Positions 53,551-62,766 of a DNA stretch of 64,000 nt are shown piece after piece. A model generated the notes under the pieces. It was not told the origin of the DNA, searched no databases, and saw only the letters and a list, made by a program, of their open reading frames with translations. The position numbers and the translations under genes were made by a program. Source of the stretch: Spirochaetales bacterium (GTDB taxonomy: Bacteria; Spirochaetota; Leptospiria; Leptospirales; Leptonemataceae); NCBI GenBank assembly GCA_024233935.1, contig JACKOY010000019.1, forward strand, positions 1-64,000. The letters run 5' to 3'. Every line of letters starts with the position of its first letter. Positions within the stretch are counted from its first letter, which is position 1.

Positions 53551-55455
53551 GTGGGATCTATGTTCAGGCGGTTCGGGTTTACGATTCGCGTAAAGCTCTT
53601 GATCGTCACCTCCGTTCTGGTGGTGAGCGCCCTCGGCGCCATGATTTATGCGGCCGGGCAACGATTCTACGAGCACAGCGAAAGACTCATTCAGAAATAC
53701 AATCTCGGCATGGCTCAGATGATCGGCCTCAAGCTGGAGTCGGATCTGCGCCAGATCAGCTATCAATCGCGGCTGCTGGCCGGTCTGGTCCAGGAGGGCG
53801 AGACGCGACGCATGGAACGCTCGGCCCGGATCTTCTTCGAATCCAATCCCGGGATCTTCTTTTTGGGTCTGAGTCGCCCGGACGCCGACGGATTGAGCTT
53901 CGAGACCGGTCTTTTTAATCAGCCCTTCCTGCGCCGCAACGATCTGAGTCCGGAGACCGTCGAAAGCCATCTGCGCGATTCAGCCCGACTCGGCGCGGCA
54001 GTCGCCGGCGCGCCCGCCATGCGCAATCTTTCCGTTGGGTTTGGTTTTCCGGTGCTTGCGATTGCCATGCCCCTCGAAGACGCCCCGGGGTCTCCCGTCA
54101 TTGTCGCTTTGATGGAATCGACCGGTTTTCTGGAGAACTTTCAGATAGCGGGTCATGCGGAATTGTTCGATCTTTTCCTGGTCGACGAAAGCGGCCAGGT
54201 GCTCGCGCACTCGGATCGCGAATTGGCTTTGTCGGGCGGCCAGGCCGGTCAGCTCCCGATTGTTCGGACCCTGCTTTCCAGCGGCAACGACAACGGCTCC
54301 CAACGCTATCGTGTTGGCGGGAACGACTACCTCGGGTCCTTTCAGTTGTTGGGTTTCGGGCGTGCGGGTGTGGTTTCCACGATCGATGCGGATCGGGCCT
54401 TCGAGGCGGTCTACCTGATTCAGGCTGAGAACCTGAAGATCATGGTGCTGGTTCTGATCGTCGCCTTTCTTTTTGTGTACTTCTTTTCGCGGAGCCTGAG
54501 TGCACCCATCCGCCGGCTCGTGCGCGCAACTCACCAAATAGAACAGGGAAATTTCCAGGTCGACATACAGGCAACCAGTCGCGACGAAATTGGAACACTC
54601 ACAAACTCGTTTATAGATATGGCGCGCGGCCTTGAAGAGCGGCAGAAAATAAAGAATACGTTCGGAAAGTTCGTCAATCCTCAGATCGTAAATCTCGCGT
54701 TGCAGAACGAATTGAGACTCGGTGGTGAGAGGCGCGAGTGCGCCGTGTTGTTTTGTGATCTGCGGAATTTTACAGAAATGTCAGAGTCCCGGGAACCCGA
54801 GGAGGTTTTGAGCATTCTGACCGAATACTTTTCTCATATGGTCGATCGCGTTCACGGGCGGGGCGGTGTAGTAGATAAGTTCATCGGTGACGCGATTATG
54901 GCGCACTGGGGGGCTCTTGTGACTTCGGAAAACGACACCGCAAACGCAGTGTGGGCGGCGCTTGCTATGCGCGAAGCCCTGTTGGAGTTGAACCGGGAGG
55001 TCTTAAACGACCGTGGCATCAATCTACAATTTGGAGTCGGCATCAATACAGGTCCCGTGCTTGCAGGACAGATCGGAGCCGAAACACGTCTGGAGTACAC
55101 CGTAATCGGGGACACGGTGAATCTGGCGTCACGAATCGAATACCTGAACAAGCACTTTGGTTCAGACATTTTGATTTCCAGGGCTTCCTACCTTCAGGTG
55201 AGCGATCTGTTTCGATTCGAGCGCATGCCTCCTATTCAGATCAAGGGCAAGTCAAAACCCGAGACCGTCTATGCAGTTCTTGGCAGTATCGAGGACGAAC
55301 ATTGCCCGCCATCGCTGCACCATTTACGCGAGCGCATCGGCATGGATTTCGATGCGAACAGCGCCCGGGCGCATCTCGAAAAATCGAGCGACGTTCTCGT
55401 AATTGATAACCGCAAAAAGGGGCCCGGAGATGAACGTGGTGCGCCGCTATCGTAA
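53551..55455 (+). CDS. Membrane class III adenylate/guanylate cyclase
   Basis: A 634-residue protein from GTG 53551, chosen because AGGAGG stands 5-7 nt upstream. Order of parts: a membrane segment (about 10-30), a large extracytoplasmic Cache-like domain, a second membrane segment (about 300-320), HAMP (about 320-370), then the cyclase domain (about 390-580). The cyclase domain has VLFCDLRNFTEMSE and KFIGDAIMAHWG (metal aspartates), and EYTVIGDTVNLASRIE (nucleotide and transition-state residues, including N and R). It should make cAMP or cGMP on an external signal. It overlaps the FecR-domain gene by 26 nt. Confidence 0.9.
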   Translation: MGSMFRRFGFTIRVKLLIVTSVLVVSALGAMIYAAGQRFYEHSERLIQKYNLGMAQMIGLKLESDLRQISYQSRLLAGLVQEGETRRMERSARIFFESNPGIFFLGLSRPDADGLSFETGLFNQPFLRRNDLSPETVESHLRDSARLGAAVAGAPAMRNLSVGFGFPVLAIAMPLEDAPGSPVIVALMESTGFLENFQIAGHAELFDLFLVDESGQVLAHSDRELALSGGQAGQLPIVRTLLSSGNDNGSQRYRVGGNDYLGSFQLLGFGRAGVVSTIDADRAFEAVYLIQAENLKIMVLVLIVAFLFVYFFSRSLSAPIRRLVRATHQIEQGNFQVDIQATSRDEIGTLTNSFIDMARGLEERQKIKNTFGKFVNPQIVNLALQNELRLGGERRECAVLFCDLRNFTEMSESREPEEVLSILTEYFSHMVDRVHGRGGVVDKFIGDAIMAHWGALVTSENDTANAVWAALAMREALLELNREVLNDRGINLQFGVGINTGPVLAGQIGAETRLEYTVIGDTVNLASRIEYLNKHFGSDILISRASYLQVSDLFRFERMPPIQIKGKSKPETVYAVLGSIEDEHCPPSLHHLRERIGMDFDANSARAHLEKSSDVLVIDNRKKGPGDERGAPLS

Positions 55456-57085
55456 TGACAGTCTGATCGTCGCCCTGGCCGCTGTGATCTTTGCAGCGAC
55501 CCTGTTTTCATTGTATCTGGATCGGAATCGGCGTCTGGATATCGGGGATGAGCCGGGGGGGCGGGTTCTTTACAGCTCCGGTCAAACCCATCGTCAGCAT
55601 GCCGGCCGCAATCTATGGGAAGGTTTGAGCGGGGGCGACTCCGTTTATCATCACAACTTTATCCGGACCGAGAGCGATTCCGAGGCGGTGCTTGCGCTCG
55701 GCGAGGAAACCCGTGTGGCTCTGGCTCCCGAGAGCATGGTGCTCCTGAATTTGCAGGGTGAAGAACCTGAACTGGAGCTGCGTGCCGGCGAGTTGAGCCT
55801 GCAGGGTCCCGTTCGGGGTGAGGGCTGGCTCCTGGTGCGTCGCGGTGAGCTCGGGTTGCGGGCCAGCGGGGACCTGAGCGTGCGCGCCATGCCGGACGGC
55901 GGTCTGGCTTTGCAGGCCGGGCCGGGCCCGGCCCGGATTCAGGCCGGCGATGGGACTGTGGATCTCGAACGGGGCCAGTCGGCCCGAATGGACGGCCGTG
56001 GCCGAATCGATTTTTCAGACCGGATCTGGTATTTGAATCCCGCGAACGGGGCCCGCATCGCCTGCGAACAGGAACAGGCGCGTGTGCGTCTGGCCTGGCG
56101 GGGACCGGCCCCCGACAGCGGACAGCGGCGACTTGAGCTCGCCGCGGACGCCGCCTTTGAGGACCCGCGCATCTATGACGTGGCGGCGGTGGGAGAACTG
56201 GACATCGATCTGCCGCCGGGTTCCTACTTCTGGCGCCTGGCCGGTCCCGAACAGGCTGCCTTTGCCCCGGCCCGGTTTCGGGTTGTGGTTCCGGAACACA
56301 TCCGGCTGTTCTCGCCGGTCCATGGCCAGACGATCCAAAGCACTTCGGTCGAGGCCACAATCCGCTTTGTCTGGAGTGATGGCCCCAGCCCCTTCTACGT
56401 CCTGGAGATCTACAATGACCCGGAGATGCAGCGTCGCGTCGCCCTGGTGCTTGCCGACCGGGCCCACATCTCGCGCACGCTACCGTCCGGCAGCTATTAC
56501 TGGCGCGTGCGACCGCGCGATGAGCAGGCCTTACCTGGTATGGAGAGCGCCCTGTCGCGCTTCGACGTGTATGCCGGTCGGGTGCAAACCGCTGACCTCG
56601 GGGCCGGGTTGTCGTTTGATGAGAGCGAAAGGGTCCTTATCGCCGCAACCACAGAACAGGCTCACCCGGCCCAGGGCGTACGGGCAGCCATACAAACGGG
56701 AGAGGCGCGTCCGGCGGTTGCACAACTTCCCACTCCGGCGCCAGAATCGTCGTCGCGCGTGACCGAAGACACAAGACCACAACTCCTGTTTCCGACAAGC
56801 GGTTCCACGGTGGACATGTCCGCGCGCGAAAGTCTGGTGCTTCGATGGCAGGGACAGGGCGCCGGACCGTATTACGTACAACTGTTTGGCCCGGCGAATG
56901 AACGTATCGCCGCCGAAACCGTAAACGCGATGGCCTTTGAGATTCGCGACCTGCGCCGACTCGACGAGGGCCGCTTCCACTGGATGGTCTCGGATTTGAG
57001 CGCCGGCGCAGAAGCGGTGGCCCGAGGCTCTTTTGAGATCGTTCTTTCGGCCGAACTGGCGCGGCCCGAGATCGTGAGCCAATGA
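55430..57085 (+). CDS. FecR-domain protein
   Basis: A 551-residue protein from ATG 55430, overlapping the cyclase end. One membrane segment (about 10-28) is followed by a FecR-like beta domain (about 70-190). That domain has DSVYHHNFIRTESDSEAVLALG, LAPESMVLLNLQGEEPELELRAGEL and a VDLERGQSARMDGRG end. After it come two to three FN3/Ig-like modules (LPPGSYFWRLAGPEQ, LPSGSYYWRVRPRD, LDEGRFHWMVSDLS). It lies in the periplasm. FecR proteins beside cyclases may transmit surface signals. It is coupled by ATGA to the next gene. Confidence 0.8.
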   Translation: MNVVRRYRNDSLIVALAAVIFAATLFSLYLDRNRRLDIGDEPGGRVLYSSGQTHRQHAGRNLWEGLSGGDSVYHHNFIRTESDSEAVLALGEETRVALAPESMVLLNLQGEEPELELRAGELSLQGPVRGEGWLLVRRGELGLRASGDLSVRAMPDGGLALQAGPGPARIQAGDGTVDLERGQSARMDGRGRIDFSDRIWYLNPANGARIACEQEQARVRLAWRGPAPDSGQRRLELAADAAFEDPRIYDVAAVGELDIDLPPGSYFWRLAGPEQAAFAPARFRVVVPEHIRLFSPVHGQTIQSTSVEATIRFVWSDGPSPFYVLEIYNDPEMQRRVALVLADRAHISRTLPSGSYYWRVRPRDEQALPGMESALSRFDVYAGRVQTADLGAGLSFDESERVLIAATTEQAHPAQGVRAAIQTGEARPAVAQLPTPAPESSSRVTEDTRPQLLFPTSGSTVDMSARESLVLRWQGQGAGPYYVQLFGPANERIAAETVNAMAFEIRDLRRLDEGRFHWMVSDLSAGAEAVARGSFEIVLSAELARPEIVSQ

Positions 57086-57921
57086 AAACGCGCAGCCTGG
57101 CAGCGTGGTCCGCTCCCATGGCTCTGGTTTTGGGATGGGTCCTGCCGCCGGATGGCCTTCTGGCCCAAAGTGCGACGCCATCGACCGAAACGAGCGTTCC
57201 GGGTCGTGAGATTCAATGGCGACCCGTAGAGGGCGCGTCCGGTTATCTGGTTCAGATAGAGAGCGAGCAGGGCTTGCCCGTGCTGGAACAGGAAAGCGCC
57301 ACCACACACTTTTCTGTGAGTCTGCCGGCGGGCAGCTACCGCGTGCGTGTTTCGGCGCTGAATCGTTTTGGTCGTCCGGCCGCCTGGTCGGACTGGTTTC
57401 GTTTTGAAGTAAGCGAAGTGCCTCCGCCGGGGCAGGAATTCCTCGAATTGCAGTTCCAGTGGGCTGCTCTGGTCCCGGGCCTGGTGGCTTTTCGAAACGA
57501 AGAATACTGGCGGTCCTCGTTCTGGTGGACCGCAAGCGCGTTCCTTTTGGTGGCCGGTTTCCAGGAGCGAAGGCGCGGCAGCGATCTTTCCTTCGAGGCC
57601 GAGAGTCGAAATCCGTTTTTTGCCGTAACTTTTGGCACGGGCCAGCTTGCGGCGGGCAGTCTGCTTTTGCTGGAACGCGCGGACCTGCGCGCCCGCTACG
57701 ACAGAAGCCAGGCGACCCAGAGAAACATCGGCTACATCGGCCTCCTCTTGTATGGGCTCCAGATTCTGGATGCCTGTCTGGTGCGCGCGCAACCAGATCA
57801 GGTACAGCCCATCGAACTCGGCTTTTCGTATGTGGCGGACCCCGCAGCGGTTGGCGCCCGTAGCAGTCCAGGCCACGATCAAAGAACAGAGCTTCAGTTA
57901 GTGATGCGCATATCCTGGTGA
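57082..57921 (+). CDS. Exported FN3-like protein with DUF5683-like end
   Basis: A 279-residue protein with a signal peptide (about 1-28, cut after LLAQ). A fibronectin-like module (about 35-110; WRPVEGASGYLVQIESEQG, LPAGSYRVRVSALNRFGR) is followed by a helical, hydrophobic region (ALVPGLVAFRNEEYWRSSFWW and two more stretches) like the DUF5683 membrane domain. Its ATG overlaps the FecR gene's stop (ATGA), so cyclase, FecR protein and this protein form one expression unit. Function unknown. Confidence 0.7.
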   Translation: MKTRSLAAWSAPMALVLGWVLPPDGLLAQSATPSTETSVPGREIQWRPVEGASGYLVQIESEQGLPVLEQESATTHFSVSLPAGSYRVRVSALNRFGRPAAWSDWFRFEVSEVPPPGQEFLELQFQWAALVPGLVAFRNEEYWRSSFWWTASAFLLVAGFQERRRGSDLSFEAESRNPFFAVTFGTGQLAAGSLLLLERADLRARYDRSQATQRNIGYIGLLLYGLQILDACLVRAQPDQVQPIELGFSYVADPAAVGARSSPGHDQRTELQLVMRISW

Positions 57922-57929
57922 GGTGTCAG

Positions 57930-58655
57930 ATGAACCGTTCGCAGAAACGCCTGGAGTCAACGCACAACCGGAAAGTCAGGGAGCGGTGCTGCCTCCGTGT
58001 TCCTCGAGCCGATCGTTTGAAAAGAGCACTCGCCAGCGTCGCCGCGCTTCTGATACTCTGTCTGGGTTCCGGCTGTTCGCGGCCTTTCCCTGACGATGAT
58101 CTGGTACTTGGTCTGACGCTGTACGGCGTGAATGTTGCCGCCCTGCGTCGCTTCTTCGTCAGCCAGGGATCCTACCAGGGCAACGCCCTGTCCGGCGTTA
58201 GCGGCGCCGACTCGCGTTGCGCGTCTGACGCATCGAATCCCGGCGGGGCCGTGTACCGAGCGTTGCTGGTGGACGGTCCGAATCGCGTTGCCTGCGTGAA
58301 CGCGGACTGCAGTCCGACGAATTCCGGTGACGGTCTTGGCTGGGTGCTCGAGGCGAACACCACTTACTACCGGATAGAAGGCAACGGCCTTGTGGCCGTC
58401 TTTACAACCAACGCTTCGCGAATTGTGGCCTTTCCCTCCAGCTCTCTTTCGGCCGGTGGATTTACAGCCAGCACCTCCGATGAATGGTGGACCGGAATGA
58501 ACCAGGACTGGCAGGCAACCGGCGTTGACTGCGCGGATTGGGGGGGAGGGGTGACGGGCGCCTACGGCCAGGGGGGCAACACGGATGACGTTTCGATCCT
58601 GTTCGGCGGGGCGGCCTGCGGTTCTTCTCGCCGGCTGATTTGCGTGCAACAGTAG
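57930..58655 (+). CDS. DUF1554-family lipoprotein
   Basis: A 241-residue protein from ATG 57930. GTG 57918 would overlap the previous stop, and TTG 58016 would shorten a long positively charged N-terminus. A lipobox LGSGC near residue 48 starts the mature protein. The body has the DUF1554 pattern RFFVSQGSYQGNALSG..GADSRCASDA, a VYRALLVDG block, WTGMNQDWQATGVDCADW and a C-terminal RRLICVQQ, with paired cysteines. DUF1554 lipoproteins are a surface-exposed group in Leptospira. It is 8 nt downstream of the cyclase unit and convergent with the response regulator gene. Confidence 0.82.
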   Translation: MNRSQKRLESTHNRKVRERCCLRVPRADRLKRALASVAALLILCLGSGCSRPFPDDDLVLGLTLYGVNVAALRRFFVSQGSYQGNALSGVSGADSRCASDASNPGGAVYRALLVDGPNRVACVNADCSPTNSGDGLGWVLEANTTYYRIEGNGLVAVFTTNASRIVAFPSSSLSAGGFTASTSDEWWTGMNQDWQATGVDCADWGGGVTGAYGQGGNTDDVSILFGGAACGSSRRLICVQQ

Positions 58656-58664
58656 GAGCGACTG

Positions 58665-59321
58665 CTACTCTTCAACGAGACCGGATCGAATCGCGTAACG
58701 CACGAGCTCGGTCACTTTGTGCACGTCCAGCTTCTTCATAATGTTGGCGCGGTGTGCTTTGGCAGTGCGGGGAGAGATCCAGAGAGCGCGGGCGATCTCT
58801 TCGTTTGTCTTTCCCTCCGCGATGAGTTTAAGTATTTCACGCTCGCGGTTTGTAAGCAACACGAAGGGGCTATCGGCGGCCGGAGTTCTGGCGGGGCGCT
58901 GCAGATCCCGAACGACCTTTGAAGCGATGCGTGGACTGAGGTACTTTTCACCTTTGACGACCGCCTCTACGGCGCGCAGCAAATCATCGCCCGCGTCATC
59001 TTTCAAAACGTAGCCATCTACCCCGTGCTTCAGCAACTGTTCGATGTATTCCTCATTGTCATGCCGGGAAAGGATGATGATTTTGATTTCCGGATGATAG
59101 CGCCGCAACTGGCGGGAAATCTCGATGCCCGTCAGGTTGGGCATGGATATGTCGAGCACGGCAACGTCGGGTTTGATCTCTTCGATCTCCTGCAGCGCCT
59201 GCCGCCCATCCCCGGCTTCCCCGACGACCTCGCAGCCACTGATTTCACTCAGGATATGACGCACACCCTCGCGTAGGATGCGGTGGTCGTCGGCCAGGTA
59301 GACTCTGGTTTGCTTTTGCAT
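58665..59321 (-). CDS. NarL/FixJ-type response regulator
   Basis: A 218-residue regulator: a receiver domain (about 5-125) with DD at 11-12, phosphoacceptor D57 (DVAVLDISMP) and K107 (YVLKDDAG); and a LuxR-type helix-turn-helix (about 150-215) with LTNREREILKLIAEGKTNEEIARAL and SPRTAKAHRANIMKKLDV. It should bind DNA when phosphorylated by the kinase gene overlapping it by one base upstream (TGATG at 59321). The regulated genes are not visible, though the two flanking surface lipoprotein genes are candidates (inference). Confidence 0.95.
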   Translation of the reverse strand: MQKQTRVYLADDHRILREGVRHILSEISGCEVVGEAGDGRQALQEIEEIKPDVAVLDISMPNLTGIEISRQLRRYHPEIKIIILSRHDNEEYIEQLLKHGVDGYVLKDDAGDDLLRAVEAVVKGEKYLSPRIASKVVRDLQRPARTPAADSPFVLLTNREREILKLIAEGKTNEEIARALWISPRTAKAHRANIMKKLDVHKVTELVRYAIRSGLVEE

Positions 59322-60763
59322 CAGCCTGCGCCCGTCGCCGGAATTCGAATGCGCATTCGTGTACCGCTACCGGTTCCGGAATCGATTTCCAGACTTCCTT
59401 CCAGATCCTGTACTCTGCGTTGTACATTAGCAAGGCCAAAACCTTCGGTCCGACTGCGCACGTCAGTTAAGGAAAACCCCTGTCCGTCGTCCTTCAGTTC
59501 CAGCACGAATGGGCCCCCATGACTGCCGCTGAGGTCCAGCGCGACATGGCGTGCTTTCGCGTGCTTGACGATGTTACTGAACAGCTCCTGAGTGATGCGA
59601 TAGATCTGGGTTTCCAGATGTGCGCTGATATGATCGGGTATCTGAAAACTGAGCGCAGAGGCCACGCCCCGGGCCCCGAGCACCCTTTTTGCGAGCCAGC
59701 GAATGGCCGCTTCCAGGCCGAGATCTTTGAGCGTTGATGGGAAGAGCATGGAGTACAGGTCGCGCAGCTCCTGGCTGGCCCGGTCAATCAACTCCATCGC
59801 CATATCGAAGCGCGCTTCGTAACGTTCGGGGTCGCGACTGTAGGTTGTAAGATTTATTTTTGCCGCCAGGATAGTCTGCCCGACGCCATCGTGCAGCTCG
59901 GCCGCGATCAGCTGACGCTCGTTCTCCTGGGCATGAAGCAGCCGTGAGTGCAGTTGCTCTACGCTGCGTTCCAGACTGCGTAGTCTGGTGATGTCTTTCA
60001 AGACCAGGCCCGGTCCGCCGCCTTCAAAGGGAAAAACGGTATAGCCCAGCTCGCGATCTCCCAGCCGCAGGCGGCAGTTCTCGATAGGCCTGTCCCGTAC
60101 AGCCTGGAGATTCTTCTTCAGCTCGGCCTGCTCGGGAGCTCTGAGCTTGAGAACTTCAAACAACGAACGCCCCGCCGGATCCTGGCCGTCGGACAGTTCC
60201 GACTGAAAGGAACGATTCGCGAATTGGATTATGTGTTCCTCATCGAGCGCAACCAAAGGGGAGATGCCCGATACGATACTGTTGAAGTACCGGTACAGGC
60301 TCAATTGCTTCTGCTCCGCCTGTTTGATCTCGCTGAGATCCACGACGACCGCCATGGCCTCGGGCGCCCGTTTGCCCTCGGGTTCTTCCGGCCCGGGATT
60401 CAGGTAATAGCGCACATAAATCCGGTCGCCATCGCGCGTTTCGCACGCGCCTTCGGATACGCGCGCTTCCCGGGTCTCAAGACAGAGCCGGGCATACTCG
60501 GCCAGACCGCATTCAACCATCGCGGGCTCCGTCAGGACGTTCCAGCTCGTGCTCGAAATATCGAACAATGAACGGACGATGGCGTTGCTTTCGATCACCG
60601 TGCCATCGTCGGCCATGCGGAACAGGCCCACCGGAGCGCTCCGCACCAGATGTTCGTAGAGACTCAAGGTCCACTCCCGGGGAGCTTGTGTTCGGGGAAC
60701 CACCACAAGGTTATTAAGCAAACGGCTCTGGAAGATGTCGTGCCCGGCCTCCGGATCAAGCAT
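59321..60763 (-). CDS. PAS-domain HisKA_3 histidine kinase
   Basis: A 480-residue soluble kinase with no membrane segments. Two PAS domains (about 30-150 and 155-265) are followed by a HisKA_3 dimerisation helix with the phosphoacceptor in AAELHDGVGQTILAAK near residue 290. The HATPase domain (about 375-478) has ELFSNIVKHAKARHVALDL, LKDDGQGFS and GLANVQRRVQDL. The kinase-regulator order and one-base overlap with the NarL/FixJ gene mark a cognate pair. A cytoplasmic ligand or redox/gas cue is likely but unspecified. Confidence 0.93.
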   Translation of the reverse strand: MLDPEAGHDIFQSRLLNNLVVVPRTQAPREWTLSLYEHLVRSAPVGLFRMADDGTVIESNAIVRSLFDISSTSWNVLTEPAMVECGLAEYARLCLETREARVSEGACETRDGDRIYVRYYLNPGPEEPEGKRAPEAMAVVVDLSEIKQAEQKQLSLYRYFNSIVSGISPLVALDEEHIIQFANRSFQSELSDGQDPAGRSLFEVLKLRAPEQAELKKNLQAVRDRPIENCRLRLGDRELGYTVFPFEGGGPGLVLKDITRLRSLERSVEQLHSRLLHAQENERQLIAAELHDGVGQTILAAKINLTTYSRDPERYEARFDMAMELIDRASQELRDLYSMLFPSTLKDLGLEAAIRWLAKRVLGARGVASALSFQIPDHISAHLETQIYRITQELFSNIVKHAKARHVALDLSGSHGGPFVLELKDDGQGFSLTDVRSRTEGFGLANVQRRVQDLEGSLEIDSGTGSGTRMRIRIPATGAG

Positions 60764-60832
60764 ATTCCTGCCCGTTCATCGCCTGCCGGGCGTCGCCAGA
60801 AAACGACCACGCCATCGGGCGTTGCCCTCGGT

Positions 60833-62104
60833 TCAGAATGCCGGGACAACGTAGCGATCGTCGGGTTTGCTGAACCAATCCGCGGAAGCTGTGCCACGGG
60901 ATTCGTACCAATCTTTGAAGAAACCATAGCCGTTGTGAATGTTCTCTTTTTCGTACGGCCAGCGCCAGTTCTGTGGGACCATGAGGGCCCAGGGAAAGCC
61001 GGCCGAATCCAGAAAGCGGTCGCTACCGTCCACGTTCGCATAACGCCCCAGGAAGTGCACGTCATGGCCGGTATTGAGAACATGAATAAAAAGGTCAAAG
61101 GGCAGGGGGCCAAGCTGCGAGCGTAGGATGGGCGCACCCAAAGTCACCTCAAAACTCAGGGCCTGGCCCGGGCGAAACTGCCCCGTCTTTGACGTGTTGG
61201 ACTGCTCAATCGTTGTACTGCTATCCGGCATCATCTCGATAGCGGTGAAGTCTGCGATTTCGGAGTTGCCCTGACTCAGGAGTTGTCCGGCCGCGTCGAA
61301 GCGTGTCCAGTCCAGATGGGCGTTGCTCACTCCCGGTAGCGTCAGGTGCAGCGTGTGGCGGTAGGCTGCGCCGCGGGCGATGTGCTGATAGTGGCCACGA
61401 ATGCGCGCCACTTCCCCTTGCGCATTCAGGTCGAGTTCGTAGCGCACGCGGAGCACATAATCGTTAAAGTCCGCATCGCCCCGATTCGGATACAGGTCTT
61501 CGTAGGCGACCGTATAGGCGCTCCCATCGGCTGGACAATATACGGTCGTGGCGCGGTCGGGATCGTCCGGGAAGCTATCGTCCTGGTCGGGAACTCCGTC
61601 CGAGTCGCGGTCGGCCACAAGGATTGGCTGCCGCAGGGCAAGTATATTGAGCGTTCTGCGAATTTCCTGCACGAAGCGTACGTCGATCAGCATGCGGTGT
61701 ACGGCATCCTGGTAGGTGACCGCGAGTTCCACCAGGTTTGTGGTGCGATCAATTGTGAGGGTGCCTCCGACGTTGCCATTCTCGTTGGTCACGGCCCGAA
61801 ACGATATCGTATTCACGGGATTGCCGTTTTCGTCCAACTCGTAGATCGTAACGCGGCTGCCTGCCACGGGCGCGCGTGGATCGATTACGTTGATAAACAC
61901 CTGAATGTCCCGCGTGGAATCGAACAAGAAATCAGGATCTCCAGCCACATCATCGACTTCAACGTGCACGGGAAGGTCTTCGGTGCCTTCCCCGGTCCCG
62001 GCGTTGGGCAGGGAAAGCAACCAGAGGTAATTTTCGTCCTCAGGTGTATCGCAGGCTGTGAAGCCCAGCGCAAATGTGACTACGATTGCCAGGGAACGTC
62101 GCAT
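60833..62104 (-). CDS. LruC-domain lipoprotein
   Basis: A 423-residue lipoprotein with lipobox GFTAC (cysteine near residue 18), then a beta-rich adhesion-like domain (about 45-150). One calcium-binding thrombospondin-type repeat is DRDSDGVPDQDDSFPDDPD (about 165-185), and the LruC block is YEDLYPNRGDADFNDYVL, as in the Leptospira uveitis-associated LruC. The C-terminal part (about 255-420) is Trp/Asp-rich and likely beta-sheet. It is probably exposed on or near the outer membrane. GGAGA is 7 nt before the ATG. It is about 70 nt upstream of the kinase gene on the same strand and has its own 150-nt promoter region. Confidence 0.85.
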   Translation of the reverse strand: MRRSLAIVVTFALGFTACDTPEDENYLWLLSLPNAGTGEGTEDLPVHVEVDDVAGDPDFLFDSTRDIQVFINVIDPRAPVAGSRVTIYELDENGNPVNTISFRAVTNENGNVGGTLTIDRTTNLVELAVTYQDAVHRMLIDVRFVQEIRRTLNILALRQPILVADRDSDGVPDQDDSFPDDPDRATTVYCPADGSAYTVAYEDLYPNRGDADFNDYVLRVRYELDLNAQGEVARIRGHYQHIARGAAYRHTLHLTLPGVSNAHLDWTRFDAAGQLLSQGNSEIADFTAIEMMPDSSTTIEQSNTSKTGQFRPGQALSFEVTLGAPILRSQLGPLPFDLFIHVLNTGHDVHFLGRYANVDGSDRFLDSAGFPWALMVPQNWRWPYEKENIHNGYGFFKDWYESRGTASADWFSKPDDRYVVPAF

Positions 62105-62256
62105 GGGATCTCTCCGATATCATGCAGTTAACCCTGGTTCGGGGGACTCCGCAATAAGGCGGGAGGTGTACTTGTCTTAGTACCAAAGGACTATTTTTTT
62201 CCCGTTCCCGCGCATTTCGTACGCAACAGAGGGAACTTCCGCGACCCCTTCCGGGT

Positions 62257-62766
62257 ATGAGCCCGTCTGGATTAAACACAACGATTCACCCGCAGAAGCC
62301 GGAACTCGCCCGCTGCAAGGCGCTGGTGCCGGCTCGCTATAAGAGCCTGCTGGCCAAACGACTCCAGGCGCGCCGCATCCCGCTATCGGGTTATCTACCG
62401 GTCCTGGTCCGGCTGGCCAGCAGTCAGGCCCACAACCTGCCGGTCCGGCCCCGGTTTACGGCCTTTTACCAGGAGCCCGGCCAGGATCTGCAGCCGGTCA
62501 ACTTCTGCGTTTCGGGACAGCTCTGGGGGGAATTCAAGCTCATAGCGCGGGGGTGTGGTGTATCCATGTGCTACCTTTTTGTGCATCTGATGCTCCTGGA
62601 CGAACAACTGGCCCTGGCGAGCCGCGGCCGCCGTCGGATTGCCCGCTGGACGGGCGAAGTTTCGAAGTCCATTCGTTTAGAGATGAAGGAAATCGTGCAA
62701 AACTCGTGGATAAGGTTGAGTCGCACCTTGATCATCGAGACAGTTCGGTCCGATCCTCTCGACTGA
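62257..62766 (+). CDS. DUF1564-family protein, second copy
   Basis: A 169-residue basic protein with the same DUF1564 core as the gene at 27487: FTAFYQEPGQDLQPVNFCVS, then LIARGCGVSMCYLFVHLMLLDEQLAL. Outside the core the two differ, so they are diverged paralogues. The role is unknown; the N-terminal HPQKPELARCKALVPARYKSLLAKR is Lys/Arg rich, suggesting nucleic-acid binding. It sits immediately upstream of fliP, at the far edge of the genes that separate fliO from fliP. Confidence 0.75.
   Translation: MSPSGLNTTIHPQKPELARCKALVPARYKSLLAKRLQARRIPLSGYLPVLVRLASSQAHNLPVRPRFTAFYQEPGQDLQPVNFCVSGQLWGEFKLIARGCGVSMCYLFVHLMLLDEQLALASRGRRRIARWTGEVSKSIRLEMKEIVQNSWIRLSRTLIIETVRSDPLD

Noticed and set aside
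53457..53642. ATG at 53642 as the hybrid kinase start
   Set aside because: It would lie about 90 nt inside the divergent cyclase gene and add 62 residues before the lipobox-like signal; the TTG at 53456 keeps the signal near the N-terminus.
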